From CAZTHM01 sp041946825 (GTDB lineage Bacteria > Acidobacteriota > Terriglobia > UBA7540), in assembly GCA_041946825.1 (NCBI GenBank), contig JBHGBD010000005.1, positions 186,001 to 250,000 on the forward strand: DNA of 64,000 nt, read 5' to 3'. Position numbers and translations under genes: made by a program. Below, in pieces: positions 17,746 to 26,447 of this stretch (position 1 is the stretch's first letter; each line of letters begins with the position of its first letter). The notes under the pieces were generated by a model. The model did not search any database, was not told the origin of the DNA, and worked only from the letters and a program-made list of their open reading frames with translations.

Positions 17746-19338
17746 CTGCAACCAGTCCCGCTCCATTCTCTCGACTACGCGATAATTCTGGGCTACTTTC
17801 TTGTAACCCTGGCCGTCGGCATCCGCCTGCGGCGGCGGATGGTTTCGACGACAGAGTATTTCCTCGCCGGGCGGTCGCTGCCCTCGATGGTCACCGGCAT
17901 CGCCTTTGTGGCGGCCAACTGCGGCGCCCTGGAAGTGATGGGCATGGTCTCGACGGGCGCCAAGTACGGCGCGCGCGCCAATCATTTTTACTGGCTGGGC
18001 GCCATCCCCGCCATGCTCTTTCTGGCGCTGTTCATGATGCCCATCTATCACCGCAGCCGGGTGCGCAGCGTGCCGGAATTCCTCAAGCTGCGCTATGGCG
18101 AAGCGACGCGCGCCTTCAACGCTCTGGCTTTTGCCACGATGATGGTTCTGGTCTCGGGCATCAGCCTCTACGCCATGGCGATTATTCTCGGGACGCTGGT
18201 GGGTTGGAGTTTCACCACCAGTGTCCTGGTGGCGGCGGCCGTGGTGCTGACCTACGTGGTGCTGGGCGGGCTCGCCGCTTCAATTTACAACGAGGTCGTG
18301 CAGTTTGTGCTGATCGTCGCAGGCCTCGCGCCCCTGGTCTTTTTTATCTTGCGGGAGTTCCACGGCTGGCGGGGGCTGGCCGCGGCTCTTCCGCCCGAAC
18401 TTCGCCACACATGGCAGGGTCTGCCGGTCGCGAGCCCGCTCGCTTCGGCCATGGACGGCGTGGGCAATGTGTTGGGTCTGGCGTTCGTGCTGAGCTTCGG
18501 ATACTGGTGCACGGACTTCCTGTTGATCCAACGCGCACTCGCAGCCAAGAACTTGCGCGCGGCGGTCGAGACCCCACTCATCGCCTCGGTGGCAAAACTC
18601 TTCTTCCCTGCCCTGGTTGTTTTGCCGGGCGTCGCGGCGGTAGTGCTCTTCCCTCACGGGCTCGCTGAGCGCTACGACGTGGCGCTGCCGAACCTCATGG
18701 TGCGTTATTACGGAACCGGACTGCTCGGGCTGGGCGTCACGGCGATGCTGGCAAGTTTTATGTCCGGCATGGCCGGGAACATCACCGCGTTCAATACCGT
18801 CTGGACCTACGACATCTACCAGGCATACCTCGCGCGCGGCCGCACGGATCGGCACTACCTGATCGTCGGGCGTGTTGCCACCGTCGCCGCCACCGCGCTC
18901 TCCATCGCCACGGCCTATATCGTGCTGAGCTTCAACAACCTGATGGATTACGTGCAACTGCTCTTTTCATTCTTCAACGCCCCACTCTTTGCCACCTTCC
19001 TGCTGGGAATGTTCACCCGCTGGGCGACGCCGGCAGGCGGTTTTGTGGGACTTGTCGCGGGAACATTGGCGGCGGGCCTGCACTATCTCGCTTACCGATG
19101 GCGATGGATTCCGTACGGGAGCGACATGGCGGCGAATTTCTACGGCGCCATCACGGCCTGGACCGTCTGCTTTGTCGTGACCTCGCTCGTCAGTTTGGGG
19201 ACACGCCGGAAGCCGCCAGAAGAACTCGCCGGATTAGTCCATGAGCCACGCGAGGCAGCGTTTAAGTCGAAGTTTCCCTGGGTTTTTGCGGGAATCGTAG
19301 CGCTGGCACTGGCTCTTCTGAATTGGATCTTTTACTAA
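17746..19338 (+). CDS. Sodium:solute symporter (SSS family), apparent CTG start
   Basis: The first ATG (17839) gives 499 residues beginning at STTEYFLAGRSLPSMVTGIA, the loop after transmembrane helix 1 of SSS transporters. The in-frame sequence upstream stays open and encodes the missing helix (DYAIILGYFLVTLAVGIRL). Its only well-placed initiation point is CTG at 17746, seven bases after GGAGG; a stop lies in frame at 17719. With that start the protein has 530 residues and a full helix set. Members couple sodium to uptake of sugars, acids or vitamins. The substrate is not readable, and the neighbours do not form a clear pathway. Confidence 0.82.
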   Translation: MQPVPLHSLDYAIILGYFLVTLAVGIRLRRRMVSTTEYFLAGRSLPSMVTGIAFVAANCGALEVMGMVSTGAKYGARANHFYWLGAIPAMLFLALFMMPIYHRSRVRSVPEFLKLRYGEATRAFNALAFATMMVLVSGISLYAMAIILGTLVGWSFTTSVLVAAAVVLTYVVLGGLAASIYNEVVQFVLIVAGLAPLVFFILREFHGWRGLAAALPPELRHTWQGLPVASPLASAMDGVGNVLGLAFVLSFGYWCTDFLLIQRALAAKNLRAAVETPLIASVAKLFFPALVVLPGVAAVVLFPHGLAERYDVALPNLMVRYYGTGLLGLGVTAMLASFMSGMAGNITAFNTVWTYDIYQAYLARGRTDRHYLIVGRVATVAATALSIATAYIVLSFNNLMDYVQLLFSFFNAPLFATFLLGMFTRWATPAGGFVGLVAGTLAAGLHYLAYRWRWIPYGSDMAANFYGAITAWTVCFVVTSLVSLGTRRKPPEELAGLVHEPREAAFKSKFPWVFAGIVALALALLNWIFY

Positions 19339-19384
19339 CGTAAGCGCATTAAATAGAGTTACTTTGCATGCGCAGGTTCGCGAT

Positions 19385-19530
19385 CCCTCACCCGGCCCGC
19401 GTCGGCTGGTGGAAGCGCCGGCCGCGGTCCACCCTCTCCCCACGGGGCGAGGGTAAGGAGCACACGTAGCAGCCCTCCCCCCACGGGAGAGGGTGGCGAG
19501 CCCGCCGTGCGGGAGAGCCAGGTGAGGGGG
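19385..19530. repeat. Dispersed intergenic repeat, PLSPRGRG type
   Basis: An imperfect inverted element that begins CCTCACCCGGC and ends GCCAGGTGAGGG, with internal CCCTCTCCCCACGGGGCGAGGG and CCCACGGGAGAGGG hairpins (these words run within longer sequence). The same family recurs at 34650-34706, 43686-43800 and 48933-48988. It lies between the symporter stop and the convergent MetE-like gene, so it could fold in both transcripts and might act as a bidirectional terminator. Confidence 0.75.
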
Positions 19531-19595
19531 CCAGTAACCGCCCACAGTGAGAATGGAACCTTACTTTCGACATTCCTTGCAGATAGCACGTGCGA

Positions 19596-20621
19596 TCACG
19601 TTCTCTGCACCTCCGCTCGCACCAGCTCGGCAGCCTTCACAAGGTTGCGAAGTTTGGGAAACGCCAGGAAGCGAGGCGTCTGGCTGAAGCCGCAGTCGGG
19701 AACGAGTGAGAGTTTTTCCGCCTTGACGGACTTGAGCAGCAGGCGAATCCGCTCGGCGACGGTTTCGACCGGCTCGACCAGGTGATTCTTCACATCCACA
19801 ACCCCGGCCGCCAGTTCGCGGTCGTTCGGGAAGCGCCGCCACAAGTCCGCCTCCGCCATCTCGCGATTGGCAAACTCCAGAACGAATTGCTGCGCACTCA
19901 GCTCGAGGAGATCGGGAAAGAGCGGTTCGTAAGTGCGCAGGCCGATGGGCCGGGCGCGAAAATTCCCGAAGCAGAGATGGACGGCGATCTTCGCTTCGAC
20001 CCCGCGCACCGTTTCGTTGAACACGTTGATGAACGCCGGAAGGTTCTCCTTGTAGCAAGCGATGGACGGCTCGTCGATTTGGATGAAGTCCGCGCCGACT
20101 TTCACCAGCGCCTCAAGCTCGCAGCGGAGGATGGCCGAGAGCGCCCAGGCGATTTCCTCGCGGTTTTTGTAGAGCTTCCCATCGGGAACCAAACGTCCCG
20201 CCAGCGTGTGCGGCCCAGGCACCGCCACCTTGAGGGGCGCCGAAGTCCGCCGTCGCAGATAGCGGAACTCCTCGACGATTCCGAGACCCCCCGGGCAGGT
20301 CAACTCTCCCTCGACCGCGTACTTGGGCCGCTGGTCGTGGCCGTCGGGCGGGAGCTTGCGCGCCACAGTCAACTCACGAATTCCCCCCAACCGTTTCGGG
20401 AAGCTGACAATGAAGTCCACCCGGCGCATCTCGCCGTCGGTCAGGAAATCGACCCCCGCAGCAAGCTGGTCCTGGAGCGCAATCTCCACGGCGTCGTTGA
20501 GCGCTTCCTCGATGTCTTGCGCGCCCATTTCACCGCGCTCCGCCGCCGACATCACGAGATAGAACCATCCGGGCCAGGAATAGCTCCCCACAGTCGTTAC
20601 AGGAAGGAGTTTGTTCGTCAT
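19596..20621 (-). CDS. Cobalamin-independent methionine synthase-like (MetE C-terminal domain family)
   Basis: A 341-residue single-barrel protein of the MetE/UROD superfamily. Likely zinc ligands are H and C in VHLCFGN, E in FVLEFANRE and C in VPDCGFSQTPR, in the order typical of the MetE catalytic barrel. DFIQIDEPS marks the substrate side. It has about half the length of full MetE and lacks the N-terminal barrel, as in stand-alone archaeal-type enzymes and related methyltransferases. ATG at 20621 is chosen over GTG at 20630, with AAGG upstream. It could transfer a methyl group to homocysteine or another thiol; I cannot tell which. Confidence 0.8.
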   Translation of the reverse strand: MTNKLLPVTTVGSYSWPGWFYLVMSAAERGEMGAQDIEEALNDAVEIALQDQLAAGVDFLTDGEMRRVDFIVSFPKRLGGIRELTVARKLPPDGHDQRPKYAVEGELTCPGGLGIVEEFRYLRRRTSAPLKVAVPGPHTLAGRLVPDGKLYKNREEIAWALSAILRCELEALVKVGADFIQIDEPSIACYKENLPAFINVFNETVRGVEAKIAVHLCFGNFRARPIGLRTYEPLFPDLLELSAQQFVLEFANREMAEADLWRRFPNDRELAAGVVDVKNHLVEPVETVAERIRLLLKSVKAEKLSLVPDCGFSQTPRFLAFPKLRNLVKAAELVRAEVQRT

Positions 20622-20632
20622 GATTCGCACCT

Positions 20633-20664
20633 TGGGGTTAGGGTTTGGGGGCTGGGGGTTTGAG
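20633..20664. repeat. Word-type repeat arm on the 3' side of the four-helix-bundle gene
   Basis: Tandem variants of GGGTTTGGGG and GCTGGGGGTTTG. Its complement appears at 21050-21080 on the other side of the gene, so the two form an inverted pair about 390 bp apart. The word resembles the GGGATTCGGGG class in the phage-derived cluster (for example 46400-46430). Confidence 0.75.
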
Positions 20665-21024
20665 GCCAGAACGACCCCTTAATGCAATGACTAACCTGTT
20701 TAGCATCTTTCCCACGATCTCTATCTGACTTTGAACTTGCTCCAGCGCTTCAGGTCGAACGTAATTGAGTTGCCGCGCGATGATCAGATGCGTTTCGAGC
20801 TCCATGAGCGACCCGCGGGCAATCAGCAAGAATTGAATATACTCTCGTGTCGATCCCCTTCCCCACCCCTCCGCGATGTTGGCAGCAACGGATGCTGCCG
20901 CCCTCCGCGCCTGGATCGTCAAACCGAACCGTTCAGCACGTGGAAGCGCATCAGTCAACTTGTAGGTTTCCGTCGCCAGATTGACCACTCTTTGCCAGAC
21001 TTCCAACTCCTTGAAGCTCTTCAT
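20638..21024 (-). CDS. Four-helix-bundle protein (S23 / 23S rRNA intervening-sequence family)
   Basis: A 128-residue all-alpha protein. FKELEVWQRVVNLATETYKL and ARRAAASVAANIAEGWGRGS are the family signature stretches, followed by FLLIARGSLMELETHLIIAR. Relatives are encoded inside 23S rRNA intervening sequences or stand alone in many copies per genome; the related Avd protein of diversity-generating retroelements has the same fold and binds nucleic acid. ATG at 21024 begins the conserved domain; the frame extends further upstream only through repeat sequence. The gene is bracketed by inverted word-type repeats, and its last codons (KPPAPKP) lie inside the 3' repeat. Confidence 0.9.
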   Translation of the reverse strand: MKSFKELEVWQRVVNLATETYKLTDALPRAERFGLTIQARRAAASVAANIAEGWGRGSTREYIQFLLIARGSLMELETHLIIARQLNYVRPEALEQVQSQIEIVGKMLNRLVIALRGRSGLKPPAPKP

Positions 21025-21049
21025 TGCTAGCCCCCTGGACGGCCGGTCT

Positions 21050-21080
21050 CCCCCAACCCCGAACCCCCAACCCCCAATCC
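21050..21080. repeat. Word-type repeat arm on the 5' side of the four-helix-bundle gene
   Basis: Tandem variants of CCCCAACCCC, GAACCCCC and AACCCCCAATCCC, the complement of the arm at 20633-20664. It lies in the 62-bp space between the SIS gene and the four-helix-bundle start. Confidence 0.75.
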
Positions 21081-21086
21081 CTGCAT

Positions 21087-21863
21087 TTAGAGTTTTTGCG
21101 CCCGATCGTGGAACGCCTGCAGGACGCGCTCGAATTCCTTCGCCGCAGCTTCGTCGCCGACCACGTGCGGGCTGGGCAGCACATCGGGCTTGATCCCGCG
21201 TGCCACCAAACATTCCGCCACCTGGCACTTCAGCGCGTTCATGACGGCGATGGCCCCAATCGACGAACCCGGCCCGACAGGATAATCCGCGCCGTCAATC
21301 GTGACCAGCGCGTCGCCGGGCGGTGTGCAGTTGTCCATGACGAGATCGGCTATTTCAAAAAGTCTCTTCCCCGACTTGTGGCGACTGGCGGTGGTGCGGG
21401 CGTGCTCGACGGAGGTAATCGCCATGAGCCTCATGCCGCGCGCCTTCGCTCCCAGCGCGATCTCGATGGGAACGGCGTTAATCCCCGTGCTCGAAACCAC
21501 CAGGAAGCTGTCATGAGCGCCGAAGCGGAAACTCTTCAGGATGACTTCCGCGAGGCCTTCGACGCGTTCGAGGAAGAGCGCCTGCCGCAGGCCGTTCGCG
21601 CCCACGACGTTGTGATATTGCGTCAGCGAATGCTCGGCGATGGGATGAAAACCCACAAAACTCCCGATGCGCGGGAACATCTCCTCCACCGCCATGCGCG
21701 AGTGGCCCGTGCCGAACAGATGCACCCACCCGCCCGCCGCAATCGAATCGACGCAGATGTCGGCTGCTTTCAGGATGTTTTCAGATTGGGTCTCGCGAAT
21801 CCGCTCGACAATTTTCCCGGCCGCGTCGAGGTAGCGCAAATAAGCCTTCGGTTGAGCCACCAT
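21087..21863 (-). CDS. SIS-domain sugar isomerase/binding protein (UPF0309-like)
   Basis: A 258-residue SIS-fold protein. VHLFGTGHSRMAVEEMFPRI near residues 47-66 is the N-terminal SIS motif and FLVVSSTGINAVPIEIALGA near 121-140 the phosphosugar-binding strand. PPGDALVTIDGADYPVGPGS and the SSIGAIAVMNALKCQVAE helix match the UPF0309 group. Members bind or isomerise phosphosugars. ATG at 21863 has GGGAG upstream. It is followed on the same strand by the four-helix-bundle insertion and then the MetE-like gene. Confidence 0.87.
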   Translation of the reverse strand: MVAQPKAYLRYLDAAGKIVERIRETQSENILKAADICVDSIAAGGWVHLFGTGHSRMAVEEMFPRIGSFVGFHPIAEHSLTQYHNVVGANGLRQALFLERVEGLAEVILKSFRFGAHDSFLVVSSTGINAVPIEIALGAKARGMRLMAITSVEHARTTASRHKSGKRLFEIADLVMDNCTPPGDALVTIDGADYPVGPGSSIGAIAVMNALKCQVAECLVARGIKPDVLPSPHVVGDEAAAKEFERVLQAFHDRAQKL

Positions 21864-22017
21864 GGTCTCCCTGTCGCATAGAAATTCACAAAATGGAGTT
21901 GGAATTGTACCTCAAAAGGGAGACCAGCAGACGAGACGACTCGAGGGACATGGAGAAATGACAAAGATCCTTCGCCCGGCTCGGCTCAGGGTGACAACGG
22001 TATTTTGCAGGATTCCG

Positions 22018-23250
22018 TCAGGACTCCACCCGGTTACTGGCCGCGTCGAAGGTGATCTTCGTTCCGCGCTTGAGGGCGATATTCGCCAGCCAGCCCGAGC
22101 GCGCCGCCTCGAAGCCCACCTGGATGGGGGCGGTGGGAGTCTTGCGGCTGCGCACGCAGTCGAGGAAATTCCTCACATGGTCGAGCGTGCCGTCGCGCTC
22201 GGCGCGCACGAAGATATCCGGCTTGGGAGCCATGGAGGCCGGTAACCACTCCTTGCCTTCCGCATAGACCGCCAGGTGCGCGCGGTCGATCTTGAGTGTC
22301 GCCTGGCTGCCGCGAAACTCGATTCCGCCGTCATCGATGCTGTCGTTGTAAGCGCCGGTAAAAGCCACCATGAAGTTGCCGGGGAACTCCAGCGCCGTCG
22401 TCACGGCGTCGGGCGCTTCCCACTTGAAGAGATAGGTCTGGCCGGTGGTCGTGGCAGTCTTGGGCGCCGGCTGGTTCATATACCACTGGATAACATCAAT
22501 CCAGTGTGTAAGTAAATCAGTTAAGATGCCGCCGCCAAAATCCCAGTAGTGCCGCCAAAGGCGGAATTTCTCGGGGTCGAAGGGCTGGTCGGGCGCGCTG
22601 CCCAGCCAGCGTTTCCAGTCGAGCTTCGAAGTGTCGATGCGCGGCGGTTCCGACGTCCACGCCAGGTAGTTCTGATACCAGTAGGTGTGCACGTAGATGA
22701 TCTTCCCCAGCTTCCCCGAATCGACGATCTGCTTGCCCTGGATGTAATGGTCCCAGCTTCGCTGCTGCGTCCCGGTCTGAACGACGCGCTTCGTTTCCTC
22801 AACGGCGCGGATCATCTCGGCGCCTTCCTCAATCGCGTGGATGATGGGCTTCTCGAGATAAGCGTCCTTGCCGGCGCGGACCGAATCGATGAGCATCTGC
22901 TTGTGCCAGTGGTCGGGGCTGCCGATCAGGACGGCGTCGACGTCCTTGCGGTCGAGCACCTCACGGTAGTCAAGGTAGCCCTTGGCGCCCCGGCCCGCGA
23001 TCTTGAGCGCGTCGTCACGATGCGGCTCGTAGACATCGCAGACGGCAACAATCTCATTATCCTGGGACGCTTTGAATTTGCTCATGACGTCCTGAGCGCG
23101 CCCTCCCGAGCCCAGCACCCCCACACGAATGCGATCGTTCGCCCCCCGCGCGCGCAAAGCGCCCACGCCGCTCCAGGCCGCGACTCCCGCCGCGCCCGCA
23201 GCGGTGTCCTTCAGAAAATCCCGCCGGGAGATATCGGATTCTTTCACCAT
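22018..23250 (-). CDS. Gfo/Idh/MocA oxidoreductase, Tat-exported
   Basis: A 410-residue NAD(P)-type oxidoreductase. A Tat signal (SRRDFLKDTAAGAAGVAAWS) covers residues 7-26. The Rossmann start is RIRVGVLGSGGRAQ, the middle has the family EKPIIHAIEE motif containing the catalytic lysine, and GGGILTDLLTHWIDVIQW follows in the second domain. ATG at 23250, preceded by AGGAGGACCC, is chosen over an upstream in-frame start at 23289. Tat-exported members are abundant in Acidobacteriota, Planctomycetes and Verrucomicrobia and are linked to periplasmic sugar oxidation, in some cases 3-keto-glycoside chemistry. The aldo/keto reductase gene ends 40 bp upstream on the same strand. Confidence 0.9.
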   Translation of the reverse strand: MVKESDISRRDFLKDTAAGAAGVAAWSGVGALRARGANDRIRVGVLGSGGRAQDVMSKFKASQDNEIVAVCDVYEPHRDDALKIAGRGAKGYLDYREVLDRKDVDAVLIGSPDHWHKQMLIDSVRAGKDAYLEKPIIHAIEEGAEMIRAVEETKRVVQTGTQQRSWDHYIQGKQIVDSGKLGKIIYVHTYWYQNYLAWTSEPPRIDTSKLDWKRWLGSAPDQPFDPEKFRLWRHYWDFGGGILTDLLTHWIDVIQWYMNQPAPKTATTTGQTYLFKWEAPDAVTTALEFPGNFMVAFTGAYNDSIDDGGIEFRGSQATLKIDRAHLAVYAEGKEWLPASMAPKPDIFVRAERDGTLDHVRNFLDCVRSRKTPTAPIQVGFEAARSGWLANIALKRGTKITFDAASNRVES

Positions 23251-23290
23251 GGTGGGTCCTCCTGTGGGAAGCAGATGCATAAGCCCCACG

Positions 23291-24262
23291 TCACTGTGAC
23301 CAGCTTGTCGGCTTGCGGTCCCAGCGGTGGCTTTTCAATTGCGCGTGCAGGTCCTGGCTGAGTGACGGCCTGTCGCTGACCGCCAGATTGTTCTCGACGT
23401 GGGCGGTCTTCCGCATGCCCGGAATAACCGTCGAGACAATCGGATTGTCGAGAACGAATCGCAGCGCCATTTCGGCCATCGTCACGCCTTTGGGAACCAG
23501 CGGCCGAAGCGCCTCGGCGCGGTCGACACAGGCGTTGAGATTCTCGGGAACAAAGTAGGTGTTGCGCCAGTCGCCTTCGGGCCACTTGCTGTCCTTGGTC
23601 AGGGTTCCCGTCAGCGTGCCTTCGTCGAACGGCACGCGCGCGATCACCGCCACATCCATTTCTTTGCAGGCGGGAAAGAGTTGGTCTTCCGGATTCTGAT
23701 CGAAGATGTTGTAGATGACCTGCACGGCGTCGATCAGCCCGCTGCGGACGGCCTCCACTCCGTTCCACGGCTCCCAGCGGTTGATACTGATGCCGACGGC
23801 GCGAAAGAGCCCCTGCCGGCGGAGATCCTCAACTTCCTTCACCCAACGGTGATCTTCGACCCAGCTGTCTTCCCAGGTGTGAAACTGCATGAGGTCGAAA
23901 CTTTCCAGGCCGGCGTTGCGCAGGCTCCAATGCACGTACTTCTCGATGTGGTCAGGCGGAAAGCAATCATCGAGAGGATACTCGCGCCGGCTGGGCCACT
24001 GGAAATTCTTGGGCGGAATCTTGGTGGCGGTGTAGAGTTTCTTCCCGGGGTTGCCTCGAACCAGTTGGCCGAGCAACCCTTCGCTGTGTCCGGCGCCGTA
24101 ACCCCAGGCGGTGTCGAAGAAGTCGCAGCCCAGATCCACAGCGCGTTGCAGGGAGCGCATGGACTCCTCATCGTTCGAGCCCGTCCACCCGCCCATGCCC
24201 CACATGCCGAAACCGACTTCGCTGACCTGCCAGCCCGTGCGACCAAACCGCCGATATTGCAT
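23291..24262 (-). CDS. Aldo/keto reductase
   Basis: A 323-residue NADPH-type reductase. It opens MQYRRFGRTGWQVSEVGFG, has GCDFFDTAWGYGAGHSEGLL with the catalytic D and Y, ATKIPPKN for the lysine, and MQFHTWEDSW where the catalytic histidine belongs. NPIVSTVIPGMRKTAHVENN near the C-terminus is the cofactor-binding loop. It probably reduces an aldehyde or keto sugar. It lies upstream of the Tat-exported Gfo/Idh/MocA gene on the same strand with a 40-bp gap, so the pair may share one transcript. Confidence 0.9.
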   Translation of the reverse strand: MQYRRFGRTGWQVSEVGFGMWGMGGWTGSNDEESMRSLQRAVDLGCDFFDTAWGYGAGHSEGLLGQLVRGNPGKKLYTATKIPPKNFQWPSRREYPLDDCFPPDHIEKYVHWSLRNAGLESFDLMQFHTWEDSWVEDHRWVKEVEDLRRQGLFRAVGISINRWEPWNGVEAVRSGLIDAVQVIYNIFDQNPEDQLFPACKEMDVAVIARVPFDEGTLTGTLTKDSKWPEGDWRNTYFVPENLNACVDRAEALRPLVPKGVTMAEMALRFVLDNPIVSTVIPGMRKTAHVENNLAVSDRPSLSQDLHAQLKSHRWDRKPTSWSQ

Positions 24263-24531
24263 GATGCATTCCCCCCGGAATCTGCGCCCGTGTTAATGAT
24301 TCAGTAAAGGCTCCATGAATTCGGTCGCCTTATTGAACCCGCAGAGCGGCGCATGTGTCAATCACTGTCGTCGCCCTGCGTGAAACCATCGATACCGGCC
24401 CAGCAGACTGCGGACCACCCGCGCCCGGGTTATCGGAGCGTCTAACTCTCAGCCGCGCGGGACGTTCGCCAGTCTAACCCTCCCCTGCTCACGACGCAAT
24501 TGAGAAGCACCGCTCGTTCGGGCTATATTGG

Positions 24532-26328
24532 ATGATCGAATTACCTGAGGTAAGGTGCGGTTTGGACCCATCCCCTCGAACGAACCCGAAGAACTGTTCG
24601 CGTGCCGGAGAGTGGCGGCTCTGGGCTCTGGTGTTGGCGGGCGGCGTCTTGACCTTCCTGGCTCTCGAGTCAATCTCCGCGCAATCGGGCGGAACCTCTA
24701 TTCCTGTTAAGTTCACCGACATCCGCGAAGCCGCGGGCATTACCTTCCAGCAGGACGCCACAGCCACCGAAGAAAAACATTACATCGAGACGATGGGAAC
24801 CGGCCTGGGCTGGATCGATTACGACCAGGACGGCATGCTGGATCTGTATCTCGTGCAGACCGCGGGCACCGAGTGGTACACGCCGCCCAAGCCCCTGCGC
24901 TCCGCGCTCTATCGCAATAACGGAAACGGGACATTCACCGACGTCACCGAAAAGGCGGGCGTGGGCGCCGAAGGGTTATACGGCGAGGGCGTCGCGGTCG
25001 GCGATTACGATAACGACGGCTTCCCCGACCTCTACGTCATGGGGTATGGCCGCGCGATCCTCTACCACAACAATGGAAACGGAACGTTCACCGACGTGAC
25101 GGCGAAGGCCGGTGTGGGTGACGAGGGCCTGTGGCCGACCAGCGCGGGCTGGATTGACTACGACAAAGACGGCCACCTCGACCTGGTCGTCTGCAATTAC
25201 ATTCAATGGAGTCCCAAGAACAATCTCTGGTGCGGAGAGAAGCGGCCCGGCTACCGTGCCTACTGCCATCCCGACAATTACCGCGGGATGAAATTGAAGC
25301 TCTTCCACAGCAACCGCGACGGAACCTTCGCCGACGTCAGCGACAAGTCGGGAATCGGCGCGCCCGAGGCCAAGGGCATGGGCGTGATCACGACCGATCT
25401 GAACAACGACGGTTGGCCCGACATCTTCATCGCCAATGATACGTGGCCGAACTTCCTCTTCCTCAACAACGGCAACGGGACGTTTCGCGACATCTCATTC
25501 AGCTCGGGCGTGGCAGCGAGCGAAGACGGCAAGTATGAAGCAGGAATGGGAACCGACGCCGCCGACGTGGACGGCGACGGCTGGCTGGACATCTATGTGA
25601 CCCACCTGGATTTCGAGTTGAACCGCCTCTATAAGAACAACCACGACGAGACGTTTGACGACGTCACGTACTCCTCCGGCCTCGGGAACAAGGCCATCAT
25701 GTTGAGTGGCGTCGCCATGAGGTTCCTCGACTACGACAACGACGGGTGGAACGACATCGTCCAGTCGAATGGCGCGATGCTGGATAATATCCATATCTAT
25801 CATAGTGAAGTAAGTTATGCCGAGCCCAAGCTGATGTTCCGAAATCTGGGAAAAGGAAAATTCGAAAAGGTTTCCGACCAGCTCGGCCCGGACTTCATGC
25901 GGCCCACCGTGGGAAGAGGTCTGGCCGTCGGCGACTTCGATAACGACGGCGATCTCGACTTCGCCGTCCTCAATCGCGGCGATTATCCCCAGGTCCTGCG
26001 CAACGACGGTGGCAACGCCAACCACTGGCTGACCGTCAAATTGATCGGGACCAAGTCGGCGCGCGACGGCACGGGCGCAGTGCTGAAATTAACGTCCGAG
26101 GGAAGAACTCAGGTCGAGCAGGCCAAAGGCGGGATGAGTTATATGTCGGCCCACGACCCGCGAATTCACTTCGGCCTTGGGCAGCGGAAGACCATCGACT
26201 CGCTGGAAATCACCTGGCTCGGCGGAACGGTCGACAAGTTGACGAACGTCCCCGTCAATCAGATCATTACCGTGAAGGAAGGGACCGGAATGGTGCCGGG
26301 GAATTTCCCGAAGGTTCCGGGCAAGTGA
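24532..26328 (+). CDS. CRTAC1-type exported protein (FG-GAP/VCBS repeats plus ASPIC/UnbV)
   Basis: A 598-residue protein. A hydrophobic segment (WALVLAGGVLTFLALESISA) is followed by seven or so beta-propeller repeats with calcium-type loops (DYDQDGMLDLYLV, DYDNDGFPDLYVM, DLNNDGWPDIFIA, DVDGDGWLDIYVT, DFDNDGDLDFAVL). The C-terminal ASPIC/UnbV domain at about 490-590 contains GGMSYMSAHDPRIHFGLGQ. Such proteins are exported or surface-bound and thought to bind glycans or partners. The ATG at 24532 has no ribosome-binding site, and a possible -10 (TATATT, 24524-24529) lies immediately before it, so the start is uncertain. Confidence 0.88.
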   Translation: MIELPEVRCGLDPSPRTNPKNCSRAGEWRLWALVLAGGVLTFLALESISAQSGGTSIPVKFTDIREAAGITFQQDATATEEKHYIETMGTGLGWIDYDQDGMLDLYLVQTAGTEWYTPPKPLRSALYRNNGNGTFTDVTEKAGVGAEGLYGEGVAVGDYDNDGFPDLYVMGYGRAILYHNNGNGTFTDVTAKAGVGDEGLWPTSAGWIDYDKDGHLDLVVCNYIQWSPKNNLWCGEKRPGYRAYCHPDNYRGMKLKLFHSNRDGTFADVSDKSGIGAPEAKGMGVITTDLNNDGWPDIFIANDTWPNFLFLNNGNGTFRDISFSSGVAASEDGKYEAGMGTDAADVDGDGWLDIYVTHLDFELNRLYKNNHDETFDDVTYSSGLGNKAIMLSGVAMRFLDYDNDGWNDIVQSNGAMLDNIHIYHSEVSYAEPKLMFRNLGKGKFEKVSDQLGPDFMRPTVGRGLAVGDFDNDGDLDFAVLNRGDYPQVLRNDGGNANHWLTVKLIGTKSARDGTGAVLKLTSEGRTQVEQAKGGMSYMSAHDPRIHFGLGQRKTIDSLEITWLGGTVDKLTNVPVNQIITVKEGTGMVPGNFPKVPGK

Positions 26329-26383
26329 AATGGCGACGCAATGGAGCCCCGCGGTCGCCGTGACGGCATCCTTGTACGCAGTT

Positions 26384-26403
26384 ATTCCCGCGTAGGCGGG
26401 AAT
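26384..26403. repeat. Short palindromic repeat (ATTCCCGC..GCGGGAAT type)
   Basis: A 20-base near-perfect palindrome ATTCCCGCGTAGGCGGGAAT between the CRTAC1 and oxidoreductase genes, of the family that recurs as GATTCCCGCTTGCGCGGGAA around 46988-47008. It lies about 45 bp before the next start and could fold in the mRNA between the two genes. Confidence 0.8.
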
Positions 26404-26447
26404 CCATTTTGAGGCACCATGCCTCGCAAGCCTTAAGGAGGGATCTG

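Noticed and set aside
20640..21080. Diversity-generating retroelement
   Set aside because: The bundle protein resembles Avd in fold only; no reverse transcriptase, template repeat or variable repeat is visible.
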